DNA of 64,000 nucleotides, taken from NCBI RefSeq assembly GCF_003047105.1, contig NZ_CP028475.1, positions 1,674,001 to 1,738,000 on the forward strand. The letters are read 5' to 3'. Shown piece after piece: positions 1-8,688 of this stretch (position 1 is its first letter; the number at the start of each line of letters is the position of its first letter). The position numbers were made by a program, and so were the translations under genes. A model generated the notes under the pieces. That model searched no databases, was not told where the DNA came from, and was given only the letters and a program-made list of their open reading frames with translations. The DNA comes from Celeribacter baekdonensis. Lineage in GTDB: Bacteria > Pseudomonadota > Alphaproteobacteria > Rhodobacterales > Rhodobacteraceae.

Positions 1-137
1 AACGCGCCGGCAGAGGCGTAGGTCAGACCCGCCTCGACCAAACCATTGGTGACAAGGGATTTCAAATCCTCAGAGGCGCGCTTTTGCATCCGCGCCGGGA
101 TTTCTTCCGAGAAGAGTTCGATCAGCAAATCGGGCAT
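1..137 (-). CDS. glyS: Glycyl-tRNA synthetase beta subunit, N-terminal part
   Basis: The frame reads out of the window on the reverse strand and gives only the first 45 residues. They begin [18 protein letters not shown], the usual start of the GlyS beta chain. GlyS pairs with GlyQ in the alpha2beta2 bacterial glycyl-tRNA synthetase, which charges tRNA-Gly in the cytoplasm. The ATG lies 3 bp after the stop of the preceding DUF6446 gene, so glyQ, that gene and glyS form one operon. The rest lies beyond the left edge, so completeness cannot be judged. Confidence 0.93.
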   Translation of the reverse strand, partial: MPDLLIELFSEEIPARMQKRASEDLKSLVTNGLVEAGLTYASAGA

Positions 138-140
138 GGA

Positions 141-668
141 TCAGTTTCCTTCTGGCGCGGGGGGACAATCCGCGGGCGCAGGATCGCCGTCAAAGACAGC
201 CGCGCCACAATGGTTGATTTGGTTCCAGGCATAGCCGCGCCCGTCCGGGTAGACGGCGACCACACGGTCGATGCCGTAGGGGGCGTTCTCTTCGCCCAAA
301 AACGCCACGGCGGTCCCGGCTTCGATGTCGGCGCCAATCCGTCCGGCGTCAAAACAGTCAAACCATTTCTGTGCCACCAAAGGAGCGGCCTCCGCATAGG
401 GTTTGAAGGTCTCGGTCATCATCGGCAAGGAGAGCGGCGTGGTGAAACAGGCGCGAAATTTGATCGGCGAAGTATCGGCGTCGATACCGTTGAAATCCTC
501 GGCCAAAATGTCCTCAGCCACGCCGTCAAACGTGGTCAAGCGCACCGTGGCAGCGGGGGCATTGGCGTCGATCGGTTGATAATAGGCGTAGATTTGCGAG
601 TAATAGAGACCCGCGCCAAAGACGATTGCTGTTAACACGATGCCACCTGCGACGAATTTACCGTTCAT
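141..668 (-). CDS. DUF6446-like membrane-anchored protein between glyQ and glyS
   Basis: This 175-residue protein has one N-terminal hydrophobic segment (about residues 5-24), probably an uncleaved anchor, followed by a periplasmic-type domain with cysteines near CFTT, WFDCFD, NHCGA and ADCPP. From memory it matches the Rhodobacterales family DUF6446, of unknown function. The ATG overlaps the glyQ stop (ATGA) and glyS follows 3 bp after its own stop, so it is translationally coupled inside the glycyl-tRNA synthetase operon. A longer in-frame start would run back into glyQ and is unlikely. The link to tRNA charging may be only one of shared expression. Confidence 0.8.
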   Translation of the reverse strand: MNGKFVAGGIVLTAIVFGAGLYYSQIYAYYQPIDANAPAATVRLTTFDGVAEDILAEDFNGIDADTSPIKFRACFTTPLSLPMMTETFKPYAEAAPLVAQKWFDCFDAGRIGADIEAGTAVAFLGEENAPYGIDRVVAVYPDGRGYAWNQINHCGAAVFDGDPAPADCPPAPEGN

Positions 669-1609
669 TGCGCTGCTGCCTCGGGGGCATATCCACCCGC
701 CGTGGTTTGCACGAAGGCATCGGCACAGGCTTTGGCCAATGTGCGCACGCGCCCGATATAGGCCTGACGTTCGGTGACCGAAATCACCCCGCGTGCGTCG
801 AGCAAGTTGAACACATGCGAGGCCTTGATGCATTGATCATAGGCCGGATGGACCATGATGATGCGCTTGCCGGTTTTCGGGTCCTGCGCGTCATTTTCCA
901 GCAAAGCATGGCATTCGGCCTCCGCCTCTTCGAAATGTTTGAGCAACATCTCGGTGTTGGCGGCGTCAAAGTTGTGGCGCGAATATTCTTCTTCGGTCTG
1001 TTTAAAGATGTCACCGTAAGTGAGCGGGATCGGCGATTGCGGATTGTTGAACGGCATGTCCATGACGTGATCAATACCCAAAACATACATCGCCAAACGC
1101 TCCAACCCATAGGTCAGCTCGCCCGAAACCGGACGGCAATCATGGCCCCCGACCTGTTGGAAATAGGTGAACTGCGACACTTCCATACCGTCACACCAGA
1201 CCTCCCAGCCCAAGCCCCATGCGCCAAGGGTGGGAGATTCCCAGTCATCCTCGACAAAGCGAATATCATGCAAATCGGTGTCGATGCCGATGGCTTTCAA
1301 CGAGCCAAGATAGAGCGCCTGAAGATCGGGCGGCGACGGTTTGATCAGCACTTGGTACTGATAATAATGCTGTAAGCGGTTCGGGTTTTCGCCATAGCGG
1401 CCATCGGTCGGACGACGCGACGGCTGAACATAGGCGGCGGCCCAAGGCGTGGTGCCGAGCGAGCGCAACGTCGTAGCCGGGTGAAAGGTCCCTGCCCCCA
1501 CTTCCATGTCGTAAGGTTGCAAAATGGCACAGCCCTTTGCGGCCCAATAGGCCTGAAGCCGTAGAATGATCTCCTGAAAGGAGCGCGGTTTTTCGGTCAT
1601 CTCGGACAT
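665..1609 (-). CDS. glyQ: Glycyl-tRNA synthetase alpha subunit
   Basis: This 314-residue protein begins with the GlyQ signature [18 protein letters not shown] and carries [19 protein letters not shown] and [15 protein letters not shown], the class II synthetase motifs that bind glycine and ATP. Length matches the family (about 300). It acts with GlyS as an alpha2beta2 enzyme. First gene of a three-gene operon with the DUF6446 gene and glyS. Two in-frame ATGs lie 9 bp apart (1609 and 1600); the first is used here. Confidence 0.97.
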   Translation of the reverse strand: MSEMTEKPRSFQEIILRLQAYWAAKGCAILQPYDMEVGAGTFHPATTLRSLGTTPWAAAYVQPSRRPTDGRYGENPNRLQHYYQYQVLIKPSPPDLQALYLGSLKAIGIDTDLHDIRFVEDDWESPTLGAWGLGWEVWCDGMEVSQFTYFQQVGGHDCRPVSGELTYGLERLAMYVLGIDHVMDMPFNNPQSPIPLTYGDIFKQTEEEYSRHNFDAANTEMLLKHFEEAEAECHALLENDAQDPKTGKRIIMVHPAYDQCIKASHVFNLLDARGVISVTERQAYIGRVRTLAKACADAFVQTTAGGYAPEAAAQ

Positions 1610-1700
1610 GGGTTACTCTCAGCCTTCGGAGCTTGGGAAACGCGGCTTCTCACTAGCCAAGAGCCGACGGGGCGTCAATCGAAAGGGGCACATGCGGGGT

Positions 1701-1740
1701 GCATTCTGCTGTATTCGGGCACATTCAGATGCATTCAGGC
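1701..1740. repeat. Four ATTC motifs phased at exactly 10 bp
   Basis: Between glyQ and the divergent gene at 1877, ATTC recurs at 1703, 1713, 1723 and 1733, three of the four times as CATTC. A strict 10-bp period places the motif on one face of the helix, as in tandem operators of response regulators. No regulator is recognised. The remaining 227 bp of this gap hold no gene that I can see. Confidence 0.5.
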
Positions 1741-1876
1741 GGATTTGCCAGCCACACCTGACTTTTTTCCGTCACATCTCACCGGGTTGTTTGTTGACCT
1801 TCCCGTAAAACATGGTTTCTTTGCCAAAAGTTACAAGAATTGGGCCAAGCTCAATCATCAGGAAGTAAGGGTTTCT

Positions 1877-3637
1877 ATGCATAGGTTTTTCGCCGCAGTC
1901 CCATTTGGACTTGCCGCCACGTTGTCTTTCACTGCGGCCAACGCCGAACAATGGATTCAGGTCGAAGCACAGCCAACCCTGACCCAAGCCACCGATGCGG
2001 CGCAAGACTATGCCGCAAAGCTGCCGAATGTGGTTGGGTTCAATCTTCCGGGCCGCTGGCACGCCATCGCTTTGGGCCCCTACGCGACCGAAGCCGAAGC
2101 CGAAGACGCGCGCCGTCAATTGCGTGCTCAGGGCCTCATCCCGGGCGACAGTTACCTGACCGAAGGCGACCGCTTTCAACAACCGTTTTGGCCTGTTGGT
2201 GTCAATGTCGCCACATTGGCCCCCGTCTCCCCGATGGCACCTGCGGATACGGTCGCGAGCGCGCCCGCTGAGGAACAGATCATCGACACGGTGATGACCC
2301 CGGTGGAGATCGACGAAACCCCAGCCCAAGCCCGGCAATCCGAACGCGATCTGGACCGTCCGGCACGCGAGGCCTTGCAGCGCGCATTGAAATTTGCGGG
2401 CGTGTATAATTCCGGCATCGACGGTGCCTTTGGTCCCGGCACACGCCGCGCCATGTCCGACTGGCAAGCCGCCAACGGCTATGACATCACCGGCGTGTTG
2501 ACCACCCGCCAACGCGGAGAAGTTCTGGCCGCCTATGACGCTGTGATCAACAGCCTGTCCTTGGCCCCGGTCACTGACGATGTGGCGGGCATTGCCATCA
2601 CCCTGCCCACCGGCATGGTGGGGTTTGACGCCTACACGCCGCCCTTTGCCAAATACAGCGCCAAAAACGGCTCCGACGTTCAGGTCATGTTAATCTCGCA
2701 AACTGGCGATGAGGCGACGTTGGGCGGGCTGTATGAGATCATGCAGACGCTTGAGATTGTCCCCATGGACGGCCCGCGCAACCGTGACAGCAAATCCTTC
2801 ACCCTGACCGGGATGAATTCCAAGATCGTGTCGCACACAGAGGCGCGGTTGGTGAATGGCACGGTCAAGGGATGGACCCTGATTTGGCCCGCAGGCGACG
2901 AGCAACGCCGCGAAATGGCGCTTGCGGCGATGCAGGCCTCTTTCACCCCGACCGAGGGCGTTTTGCCCGATGCCTATGGCGATGGCGCTGCGCAGGACAT
3001 CGACCTGATGGCAGGCCTCGACATTCGCCGCCCTGAAAAGGCCGGAAGCGGATTTTACGTCAATGCCTCCGGCGCGGTTTTGACCTCCGCCGATTTGGTG
3101 GCGCAGTGCACCAAAATCACCCTAGACGACAGCTATGAGGCCACGGTCACCGCGATCGAAGGTGGCATGGCGCTTGTGACCCCGTCCGAGTCCCTCGCCC
3201 CCCTGTCTGTGGCCCAATTTGACAGCCGCCTGCCCCGGCTTCAATCTGAGGTGTCTGTGTCGGGCTTTGCCTATGAGGGTCGTTTGGGCGCACCGACGCT
3301 GAACTATGGGCTGATGGCCGAGCACAAAGGCCTGAACGGCGAAGAGGATCTGTTGCGCTTGGCGATGACCACCCTTCCGGGCGAAGCGGGCGGACCGCTT
3401 TTGAACGGTCAAGGCGCGGTCATCGGCATGTTGGCCGCCAAAGACACGATCCCTGAGTCCCAAGCGCGCAGCCTGCCCGATGACGTGGCCTTTGCCTATG
3501 ACATGGAAAAGCTCGCCACCTTCCTCTCAAACAATGGCATCGCCGTGTCGGCCTCGGACGCGGCACGCGATATGTCGGATAGCGAATTGGTCACAGTGGG
3601 CCGCGATTTGACCGTCTTGGTGAGCTGCTGGAACTAA
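1877..3637 (+). CDS. Exported SPOR / peptidoglycan-binding protein with inactive trypsin-like domain
   Basis: The ATG at 1877 follows GGAAGTAAGG; 44 upstream in-frame codons are non-coding in character. The 586-residue product has a signal peptide (residues 1-23, cleavage after ANA), a SPOR-like region (about 24-103), a PG_binding_1-like region (about 162-220, with GIDGAFGPGTRRAM) and a C-terminal trypsin/HtrA-like fold (about 390-560). The C-terminal motifs line up with HtrA proteases but the catalytic residues are lost: LTNNHVV is LTSADLV (His becomes Asp406), the TDIAVL block reads GGMALV, and GNSGGP is GEAGGP (Ser becomes Ala504). It is probably a periplasmic cell-wall-binding pseudoprotease or scaffold. 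Single gene with its own terminator. Confidence 0.8.
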   Translation: MHRFFAAVPFGLAATLSFTAANAEQWIQVEAQPTLTQATDAAQDYAAKLPNVVGFNLPGRWHAIALGPYATEAEAEDARRQLRAQGLIPGDSYLTEGDRFQQPFWPVGVNVATLAPVSPMAPADTVASAPAEEQIIDTVMTPVEIDETPAQARQSERDLDRPAREALQRALKFAGVYNSGIDGAFGPGTRRAMSDWQAANGYDITGVLTTRQRGEVLAAYDAVINSLSLAPVTDDVAGIAITLPTGMVGFDAYTPPFAKYSAKNGSDVQVMLISQTGDEATLGGLYEIMQTLEIVPMDGPRNRDSKSFTLTGMNSKIVSHTEARLVNGTVKGWTLIWPAGDEQRREMALAAMQASFTPTEGVLPDAYGDGAAQDIDLMAGLDIRRPEKAGSGFYVNASGAVLTSADLVAQCTKITLDDSYEATVTAIEGGMALVTPSESLAPLSVAQFDSRLPRLQSEVSVSGFAYEGRLGAPTLNYGLMAEHKGLNGEEDLLRLAMTTLPGEAGGPLLNGQGAVIGMLAAKDTIPESQARSLPDDVAFAYDMEKLATFLSNNGIAVSASDAARDMSDSELVTVGRDLTVLVSCWN

Positions 3638-3654
3638 ATCAGCGCCGTTCAAAA

Positions 3655-3690
3655 TCAAAAGCCCCGCAAAGTTTGCGGGGCTTTTGTATG
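3655..3690. terminator. Bidirectional terminator between convergent genes
   Basis: GCCCCGCAAA at 3661-3670 pairs with TTTGCGGGGC at 3672-3681, with A-rich flank on one side and TTTTG on the other. It sits between the stop of the gene at 1877-3637 (+) and that of the gene at 3712-4449 (-) and can serve both. Confidence 0.85.
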
Positions 3691-3711
3691 GCATACGATC
3701 GCCTATGCGCT

Positions 3712-4449
3712 TTAGGCGCCGGGCACGATTTTGCGCATCAAACGGACTGCGGATTGATCCGCTTTGCCTTTGGTCAACCACGCCAAGGCGAAAATCCAAA
3801 CCCCAGCGGCCTCGCCCCAGAAAATCAGATTGTGACGAGAGACAAACTCCGCCGCCCCCTGACCGCCCAAACGCGCCGTCAAAAAAGCGGTGCTGATCAC
3901 CGCCAACGTCGCCAAAATGCCGTAGCCGCAGGCACGGTAAACGCGACGGCGGGCTTGGTCTGAGGTTTTAGGAAACTGCACCAAACAGAACACCACAAGA
4001 CAGAGAAAAAACACCACGGCAGAGATGTTATGCACCCAAGCCGACGGTCCGGTGTTGACCCAAATCTGTGTCACGGTGCGCTCTGGCAAGACACAGATCT
4101 CAGACGCCGCAGGACAATCTTCGAGTGATGGGAACACCGAAACCATCAAAGCCGAGAGACCCGAAATCCGGGCAAGCACCTGATCGGAAAACCGTTCATC
4201 TGAGCGCCGCGCGTAGCCTTTGTAGGAGATCAAGAACACGCCAATGGCCCAAAGCGCACCAACGAAAACCTCGCGTAAAGGCGAGAAAAAGTAGTTGGAC
4301 AGGCTGTCACGCAGATTGCCCTCCACCGCCAATCCCCCAAGGATCAAACTCAGGGGAAGCAGCAGCGCAACAGCCCCAAGCGCTTGGCGCACCCGGTGGT
4401 AACTCATCACATGCGGATCAGTGTCAGGCGTGGTCGAAGTTTCAGACAT
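3712..4449 (-). CDS. Multi-pass membrane protein of unknown function
   Basis: This 245-residue protein has about six hydrophobic segments (for example ALGAVALLLPLSLILGG, VFVGALWAIGVFLISY and ISAVVFFLCLVVFCLV) and cysteines in the loop EDCPAASEICV. I do not recognise a named family with certainty. The start at 4449 (MSETSTT) is preceded by GGGAGACC at good spacing; a longer frame to 4494 would overlap trkH. It lies 32 bp downstream of trkH on the same strand and may be cotranscribed. Confidence 0.65.
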   Translation of the reverse strand: MSETSTTPDTDPHVMSYHRVRQALGAVALLLPLSLILGGLAVEGNLRDSLSNYFFSPLREVFVGALWAIGVFLISYKGYARRSDERFSDQVLARISGLSALMVSVFPSLEDCPAASEICVLPERTVTQIWVNTGPSAWVHNISAVVFFLCLVVFCLVQFPKTSDQARRRVYRACGYGILATLAVISTAFLTARLGGQGAAEFVSRHNLIFWGEAAGVWIFALAWLTKGKADQSAVRLMRKIVPGA

Positions 4450-4481
4450 GCGTGGTCTCCCATGCGTTGTACGTGGGGCGC

Positions 4482-5930
4482 TTATGAACGCCAAAACCGG
4501 ATTGTGAACAGCGCGAACACCGACATAACCTCAAGCCGACCGATCAACATGGCAATCGCCAAGACCCATTTTGCCGGATCATTGAGCGAGGCGAAATTGC
4601 CCGAAGGCCCGATGATATCCCCAAGCCCCGGACCAACACAGGCCAGTGCCGTGGCCGCCCCCGACACGGCCGTCACAAGGTCCAATCCGGTCGCCGCCAA
4701 AAGCACCGATGTGATGCCCAATGTGACGATGAAAAACGAGAAGAACGCCATCACCGAGGAAAGCACATCCTCAGAGACCGGCCGGCCTTGGTAACGCGGG
4801 GTGAAGACACCGTTTGGGCTGTGAATCTTGCGAATTTGCGCCCGCATTGAGGCAAACAAAAGCTGATAGCGAAAGATTTTGACCGAACACGCCGTCGACC
4901 CCGCGCAGCCGCCGATCAGGCCGATGAAAAAGAACGCAACGGCGGGAAAGGCCCCCCAAAGCTGGTAATCAACCGAGGCATAGCCGGTGCCAGAAATGAT
5001 CGAGGTGACATTGAAAATCCCTTCGCGAAAGGAGTGTTCAAAATGGTCCTCGTTGACGATCAGCCGGTAGACCGCGAAACACAGGGTCAGGCCAAAAATC
5101 ACCGCCAAATAGGCGTGAATTTGAGTGTCGCGCCAAAACGGTTTGGCGCTGCCCGCAATCAACTGCACATAGCGCACGAACGGCAAGCTGGCGAGGATCA
5201 TGAAGAAAGAGGACACATATTCCGCCGGGCCTTGGAAGGCACCGAAAGAGGCGTCTCGGGTTGAAAACCCGCCGGTGGAGAGCGTGGTCAGCGCGTGGTT
5301 GATCGCGTCGAACCCGCTCATCCCAACCACCAGATAGGCAATGAAACAGGCCACGGTGAGCCAGACATAAATCACCGAAATCCGCGAGGCAATTTCGGCG
5401 GCACGGGGCAAAACTTTGCCATCTGTATCAAAGGCTTCGGAGCGAAACACCTGCATCCCACCGACTTTGAGTTCGGGCAGGAACACCATGGCAACGACGA
5501 TGATCCCGATGCCACCGAACCATTGCAACATCGACCGCCAGAGCAACAGCCCCTCCGGCAGATCGTCCAGGCCGGAGAACACCGTGGAACCTGTGGTGGT
5601 CATGCCCGACATCGCCTCAAAAAACGCGTCCGTAAACCCGGCCTCGGTCGCGCCAAGCATGAAGGGAATGCCACCAAAGATCGGTAAGATGAGCCAGATC
5701 AGCGTGGTCAAAAGAAACATTTGCTGGATGGAAAGGCCTTCGGATTTGCCATTGGCACAGGCCAGTGCCATCGACACGCCGGCCACAGTGGTGACCACCC
5801 CTGCCTCCAAAAATACCCCCCATTCGGCGTTGCCGTAGGCCAGCTCGACCAACAACGGCACAATCATCGTCAGCCCCAAAAGGGCCACGAGGGTTCCGAC
5901 TACATATCCTACAGGCCTGAGATCCGTCAT
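4482..5930 (-). CDS. trkH: TrkH-type potassium uptake channel subunit
   Basis: This 482-residue integral membrane protein has the four P-loop filters of the Trk/Ktr/HKT family: TTTGSTV (111-117), TLSTGGFST (216-224), SGTGYAS (313-319) and CVGPGLG (431-437). Each filter glycine is present, so it should conduct K+. The usual partner is the cytosolic NAD-binding gating protein TrkA, which is not in this window. Length is normal for TrkH (about 480). Monocistronic or cotranscribed with the small membrane protein downstream. Confidence 0.95.
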   Translation of the reverse strand: MTDLRPVGYVVGTLVALLGLTMIVPLLVELAYGNAEWGVFLEAGVVTTVAGVSMALACANGKSEGLSIQQMFLLTTLIWLILPIFGGIPFMLGATEAGFTDAFFEAMSGMTTTGSTVFSGLDDLPEGLLLWRSMLQWFGGIGIIVVAMVFLPELKVGGMQVFRSEAFDTDGKVLPRAAEIASRISVIYVWLTVACFIAYLVVGMSGFDAINHALTTLSTGGFSTRDASFGAFQGPAEYVSSFFMILASLPFVRYVQLIAGSAKPFWRDTQIHAYLAVIFGLTLCFAVYRLIVNEDHFEHSFREGIFNVTSIISGTGYASVDYQLWGAFPAVAFFFIGLIGGCAGSTACSVKIFRYQLLFASMRAQIRKIHSPNGVFTPRYQGRPVSEDVLSSVMAFFSFFIVTLGITSVLLAATGLDLVTAVSGAATALACVGPGLGDIIGPSGNFASLNDPAKWVLAIAMLIGRLEVMSVFALFTIRFWRS

Positions 5931-5985
5931 AACGGCAAGGCTTGGCTGCCCAAGCCGCGCATGTCAAGCACAGCCCATGACGTGA

Positions 5986-7104
5986 TCAACCAACGTGGAA
6001 AAGTGTGGCAAAGAGTTTGGGATCAAGGCTTTGCGCCGCGAACGTTTCGCCCTCGGTCAGCACAGAGACCGCATCATGAGAATGCAGGCTTTCTTGATGC
6101 GAGGCGATGATGCGAAAATCACCGATCCGAGGGTCATTTTCGAGGTTTTGCGCAAACAAGCGGGCCGCATCTTCAACGAAAATCGGATTGGCGGCATTCA
6201 GTTCCGCAAAGGCTTGTTCATCTTCGCGCTTGACCATGACTTGTGTCTCGGTCGGCACGGCCGCACGACACAGATCAATCAGGTCTTCGAACCAAAGCGT
6301 GTCCGCCCGATCCCGCACCTCAACCGAAATCCGCGCCACGGAGCGTTGTGAATGCGGTGTGGCCAATTGATGTCGGGTGCGGCGCGCATGTTCGGAAAGT
6401 TCAAGAGAACAGGGGCAAGTGGAGCTATACACATAGTCCAAATGCATGATTTCTGTCATTTTCCCGTTGGTCTCCACCAGCTCCAAAGCGATGTCATAAT
6501 ACTGATAGCCGCTCAGACCAGAGCGCAGCGAGGCACGTTTGACCGGGAAAGAAAACCGCATCTGAATGCGGGCATCGAAACTGTTGAGATCGGCTTTGTA
6601 ATCGCGCAGGGCGGCTTGGATCACGTCAAAGGAAAACGTGCGCTCGGAATGTTTGTAAAAGGAGCGCATGATCCGGGACATGTTGATGCCCTTTTTCTCT
6701 GCCTCCAAACTGACCGTGCCAGTGACCGAGGTCTCAAGTGTCAGATCGCCCCCCGCATCATGACTGTCACGGCTGTGAAACCGGATCGGCAGACGGAAAT
6801 TCGAAATCCCGACATGCTGAATCTGACGTTTCGCGCCTTTGATCAGGCTTTCAGGCCCGTTTTGCAAATCAGGCAGCGTGTCGCGATAGGCCTCTGAGGC
6901 CTCGAAATCCTCGGGGTAGGCGCGCCGCAGCGCCGGATAATTGGCGAAATCATCCGCCTCCGGCAAAAGCCGCGAAATGGCCGGATCAAGTTCGGCCACT
7001 TCGGTCGGCGTGGCGCGGCTCGCCCAGTCACGCAAAACGGCCAAAGCCGCCTCGGCTTTGGCCCGCTCAGATGAAATCTCAAGGTCGCTTGGGTGCATGT
7101 TCAT
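5986..7104 (-). CDS. folE2: GTP cyclohydrolase IB
   Basis: FolE2 converts GTP to 7,8-dihydroneopterin triphosphate, the first step to folate and queuosine, with a metal centre that does not demand zinc. The 372-residue protein carries the family blocks MSRIMRSFYKH, SSTCPCSLELSEHARR (ligand-type cysteines in 228-233) and KREDEQAFAELNAANP. Of the starts GTG 7110, ATG 7104 and ATG 7098, the one at 7104 sits best behind GGGGGAG. In many bacteria folE2 is under zinc control, but I see no convincing Zur operator in the 85-bp upstream gap. Confidence 0.94.
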   Translation of the reverse strand: MNMHPSDLEISSERAKAEAALAVLRDWASRATPTEVAELDPAISRLLPEADDFANYPALRRAYPEDFEASEAYRDTLPDLQNGPESLIKGAKRQIQHVGISNFRLPIRFHSRDSHDAGGDLTLETSVTGTVSLEAEKKGINMSRIMRSFYKHSERTFSFDVIQAALRDYKADLNSFDARIQMRFSFPVKRASLRSGLSGYQYYDIALELVETNGKMTEIMHLDYVYSSTCPCSLELSEHARRTRHQLATPHSQRSVARISVEVRDRADTLWFEDLIDLCRAAVPTETQVMVKREDEQAFAELNAANPIFVEDAARLFAQNLENDPRIGDFRIIASHQESLHSHDAVSVLTEGETFAAQSLDPKLFATLFHVG

Positions 7105-7139
7105 AGGCACTCCCCCAAAAGTCTGTTTCGATTGATATA

Positions 7140-7154
7140 GGGCGTCTTGCGCCC
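7140..7154 (-). terminator. Weak hairpin downstream of metZ
   Basis: GGGCG and CGCCC form a 5-bp stem with a 5-nt loop about 35 bp after the metZ stop. No long T run follows, so this is a weak terminator at best. Confidence 0.35.
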
Positions 7155-7189
7155 GTTACCAACAGATACGTGGGAGAAACACCAGCGGA

Positions 7190-8398
7190 TCACAGCACAT
7201 CCAAAGCCGCCCGCAGATCGGCGATCAAATCGTCAGGGTCTTCCAGCCCAAGCGACACACGCACCATGCCCGGCGTGATGCCCAACATGTCTTTCTGCTC
7301 TTGCGGCAGGCGTTGGTGTGTGGTGGTCGCGGGATGGGTGACGATGGATTTGGCATCGGCGAAATTGTTGGAGATGGTAAAAATCTCCAAGGCATTCAGA
7401 AACTTAAAGCAAGCATCCTTGCCGCCTTTGACATCAATCGTCAAGACGGTGCCGCCCGCCTCAGCTTGGGATTGGGCCAGATCACATTGCGGATGGGCTT
7501 TGTGGGTCGGATAGCGCACAGCATTGAGCGCCGGGTGCCCATCAAGAGCATCCGCCACGGCGAGCGCCGTGCTGGCTTGTTGCCGCACCCGAAGGTCGAG
7601 CGTTTCCATCGACTTGAGCTGTACCCAAGCATGGAACGGGCTCATCGCACCACCGGTGTGTTTGAGATAGGCCTCAACCGGCCCCCGGATCAGATCGCGC
7701 GACCCACAAATCATCCCGCCCAAACACCGTCCCTGCCCGTCGACATGTTTGGTGGTGGAATAAACCGACAGATCGGCCCCCGCCTGAGCGGCATAGGAGA
7801 AGATCGGCGTGCACATCGCATTGTCGACCACGACTTTGGCGTCAACCGCATGGGCCAGATCGCAAACGGCTTTGAGGTCGATCACCTCCAAAGTCGGGTT
7901 GGAAATGCTCTCAAGGAACACCAGCGCCGTGTCGGGGCGAATGGCCGCGCGCCACGCGTCCAGATCGGTGCCATCGACCAAGGTGATCTCAACGCCGAAA
8001 CGCCCCAGAACCTCTTCGAGAATATAGAGACAGGAGCCAAACAGCGCCCGCGACGACACCACATGATCCCCGGCTTTGAGCAAAGCCATCAACGCGCCAT
8101 TGACAGCGGCCATACCAGAGGCACAGGCAAACGCGTCCTCATAGCCTTCCAAAGAGGCCATGCGATCTTCGAACATGCGGGTGGTGGGATTGCCGTAGCG
8201 GGCGTAGATAAATTCATCCTCGCCCAGAGACACAAAACGCTCTTCTGCCGCCTCAGCCGTATCATAGACAAAGCCTTGGGTCAGAAAAAGGGCTTCGGAC
8301 ACTTCGCCATATTGGCTGCGCCGAATGCCTTCATGCACGAGTTTTGTGCGGGTTTTCCACCCCGCATTGTTCTTGGTATTGCTCTTCGCGTTGCTCAT
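7190..8398 (-). CDS. metZ: O-succinylhomoserine sulfhydrylase
   Basis: This PLP enzyme of the Cys/Met metabolism family makes homocysteine from O-succinylhomoserine and sulfide. The 402-residue product has GNPTTRMFE, the SISNPTLEVIDL block, DNAMCTP and STTKHVDGQGR with the Schiff-base lysine at 217. The start at 8398 follows GGAAGGGAA; a 22-codon upstream extension would run through the leader terminator. The SAM-II-like leader directly upstream supports a methionine role over cystathionine synthesis. The sister enzymes MetB and MetC share the fold, so exact acyl specificity is inferred. Confidence 0.93.
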   Translation of the reverse strand: MSNAKSNTKNNAGWKTRTKLVHEGIRRSQYGEVSEALFLTQGFVYDTAEAAEERFVSLGEDEFIYARYGNPTTRMFEDRMASLEGYEDAFACASGMAAVNGALMALLKAGDHVVSSRALFGSCLYILEEVLGRFGVEITLVDGTDLDAWRAAIRPDTALVFLESISNPTLEVIDLKAVCDLAHAVDAKVVVDNAMCTPIFSYAAQAGADLSVYSTTKHVDGQGRCLGGMICGSRDLIRGPVEAYLKHTGGAMSPFHAWVQLKSMETLDLRVRQQASTALAVADALDGHPALNAVRYPTHKAHPQCDLAQSQAEAGGTVLTIDVKGGKDACFKFLNALEIFTISNNFADAKSIVTHPATTTHQRLPQEQKDMLGITPGMVRVSLGLEDPDDLIADLRAALDVL

Positions 8399-8420
8399 TT
8401 CACGGTTCCCTTCCGCCAAC

Positions 8421-8452
8421 AAAAAAGCCCCCTCTCGATCAAGAGCGGGGGC
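8421..8452 (-). terminator. Leader terminator (attenuator) of metZ
   Basis: On the reverse strand GCCCCC plus CTCT pairs with AGAG plus GGGGGC around a short loop and is followed by six T. It lies between the SAM-II-like aptamer and the metZ ATG, so it is placed to stop transcription when SAM is bound. Confidence 0.85.
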
Positions 8453-8485
8453 GCGGCGGGTCATCCAACCCAGCGTCTCGTCCTG

Positions 8486-8540
8486 ACCTCTTTAGCGGAA
8501 TATTTTATGTGGCCCGCAATCCGGAGAACAAATCGCCACG
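8486..8540 (-). ncRNA. SAM-II riboswitch aptamer (metA-type leader)
   Basis: Read on the reverse strand, GTGGC (8539-8535) is followed by GATTTG, a loop with ATTGCGG, the closing strand GCCAC, then a TAAAATATTCC linker and GCTAAAGAGG. This order matches the SAM-II fold: P1 stem, GAUUU after P1, A/U-rich linker and the 3' GCUAAARAGG tail. The pseudoknot is supported by GCGG in the loop facing CCGC just before TAAAGAGG. SAM-II elements are known in front of metA, metX and metZ in alphaproteobacteria. Gene context, conserved blocks and a downstream terminator all agree. Confidence 0.85.
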
Positions 8541-8688
8541 TTTGGTCGGGGTACAAATCCTGCGACGCTCTGTCAACTGCGCGCGGCACCGTTAACAAAG
8601 ATTCACCCCGATGTCGCAGCATCGTGACAAACCCCACGCAAACTATGTGCAGTTCTCGGCGCACATCGAACCCAGGGGAGCGGCGTCC

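Noticed and set aside
3030-3400. Active trypsin-like protease call for the gene at 1877
   Set aside because: The fold motifs are present but the His, Asp and Ser positions have all changed, so an active protease is not supported.
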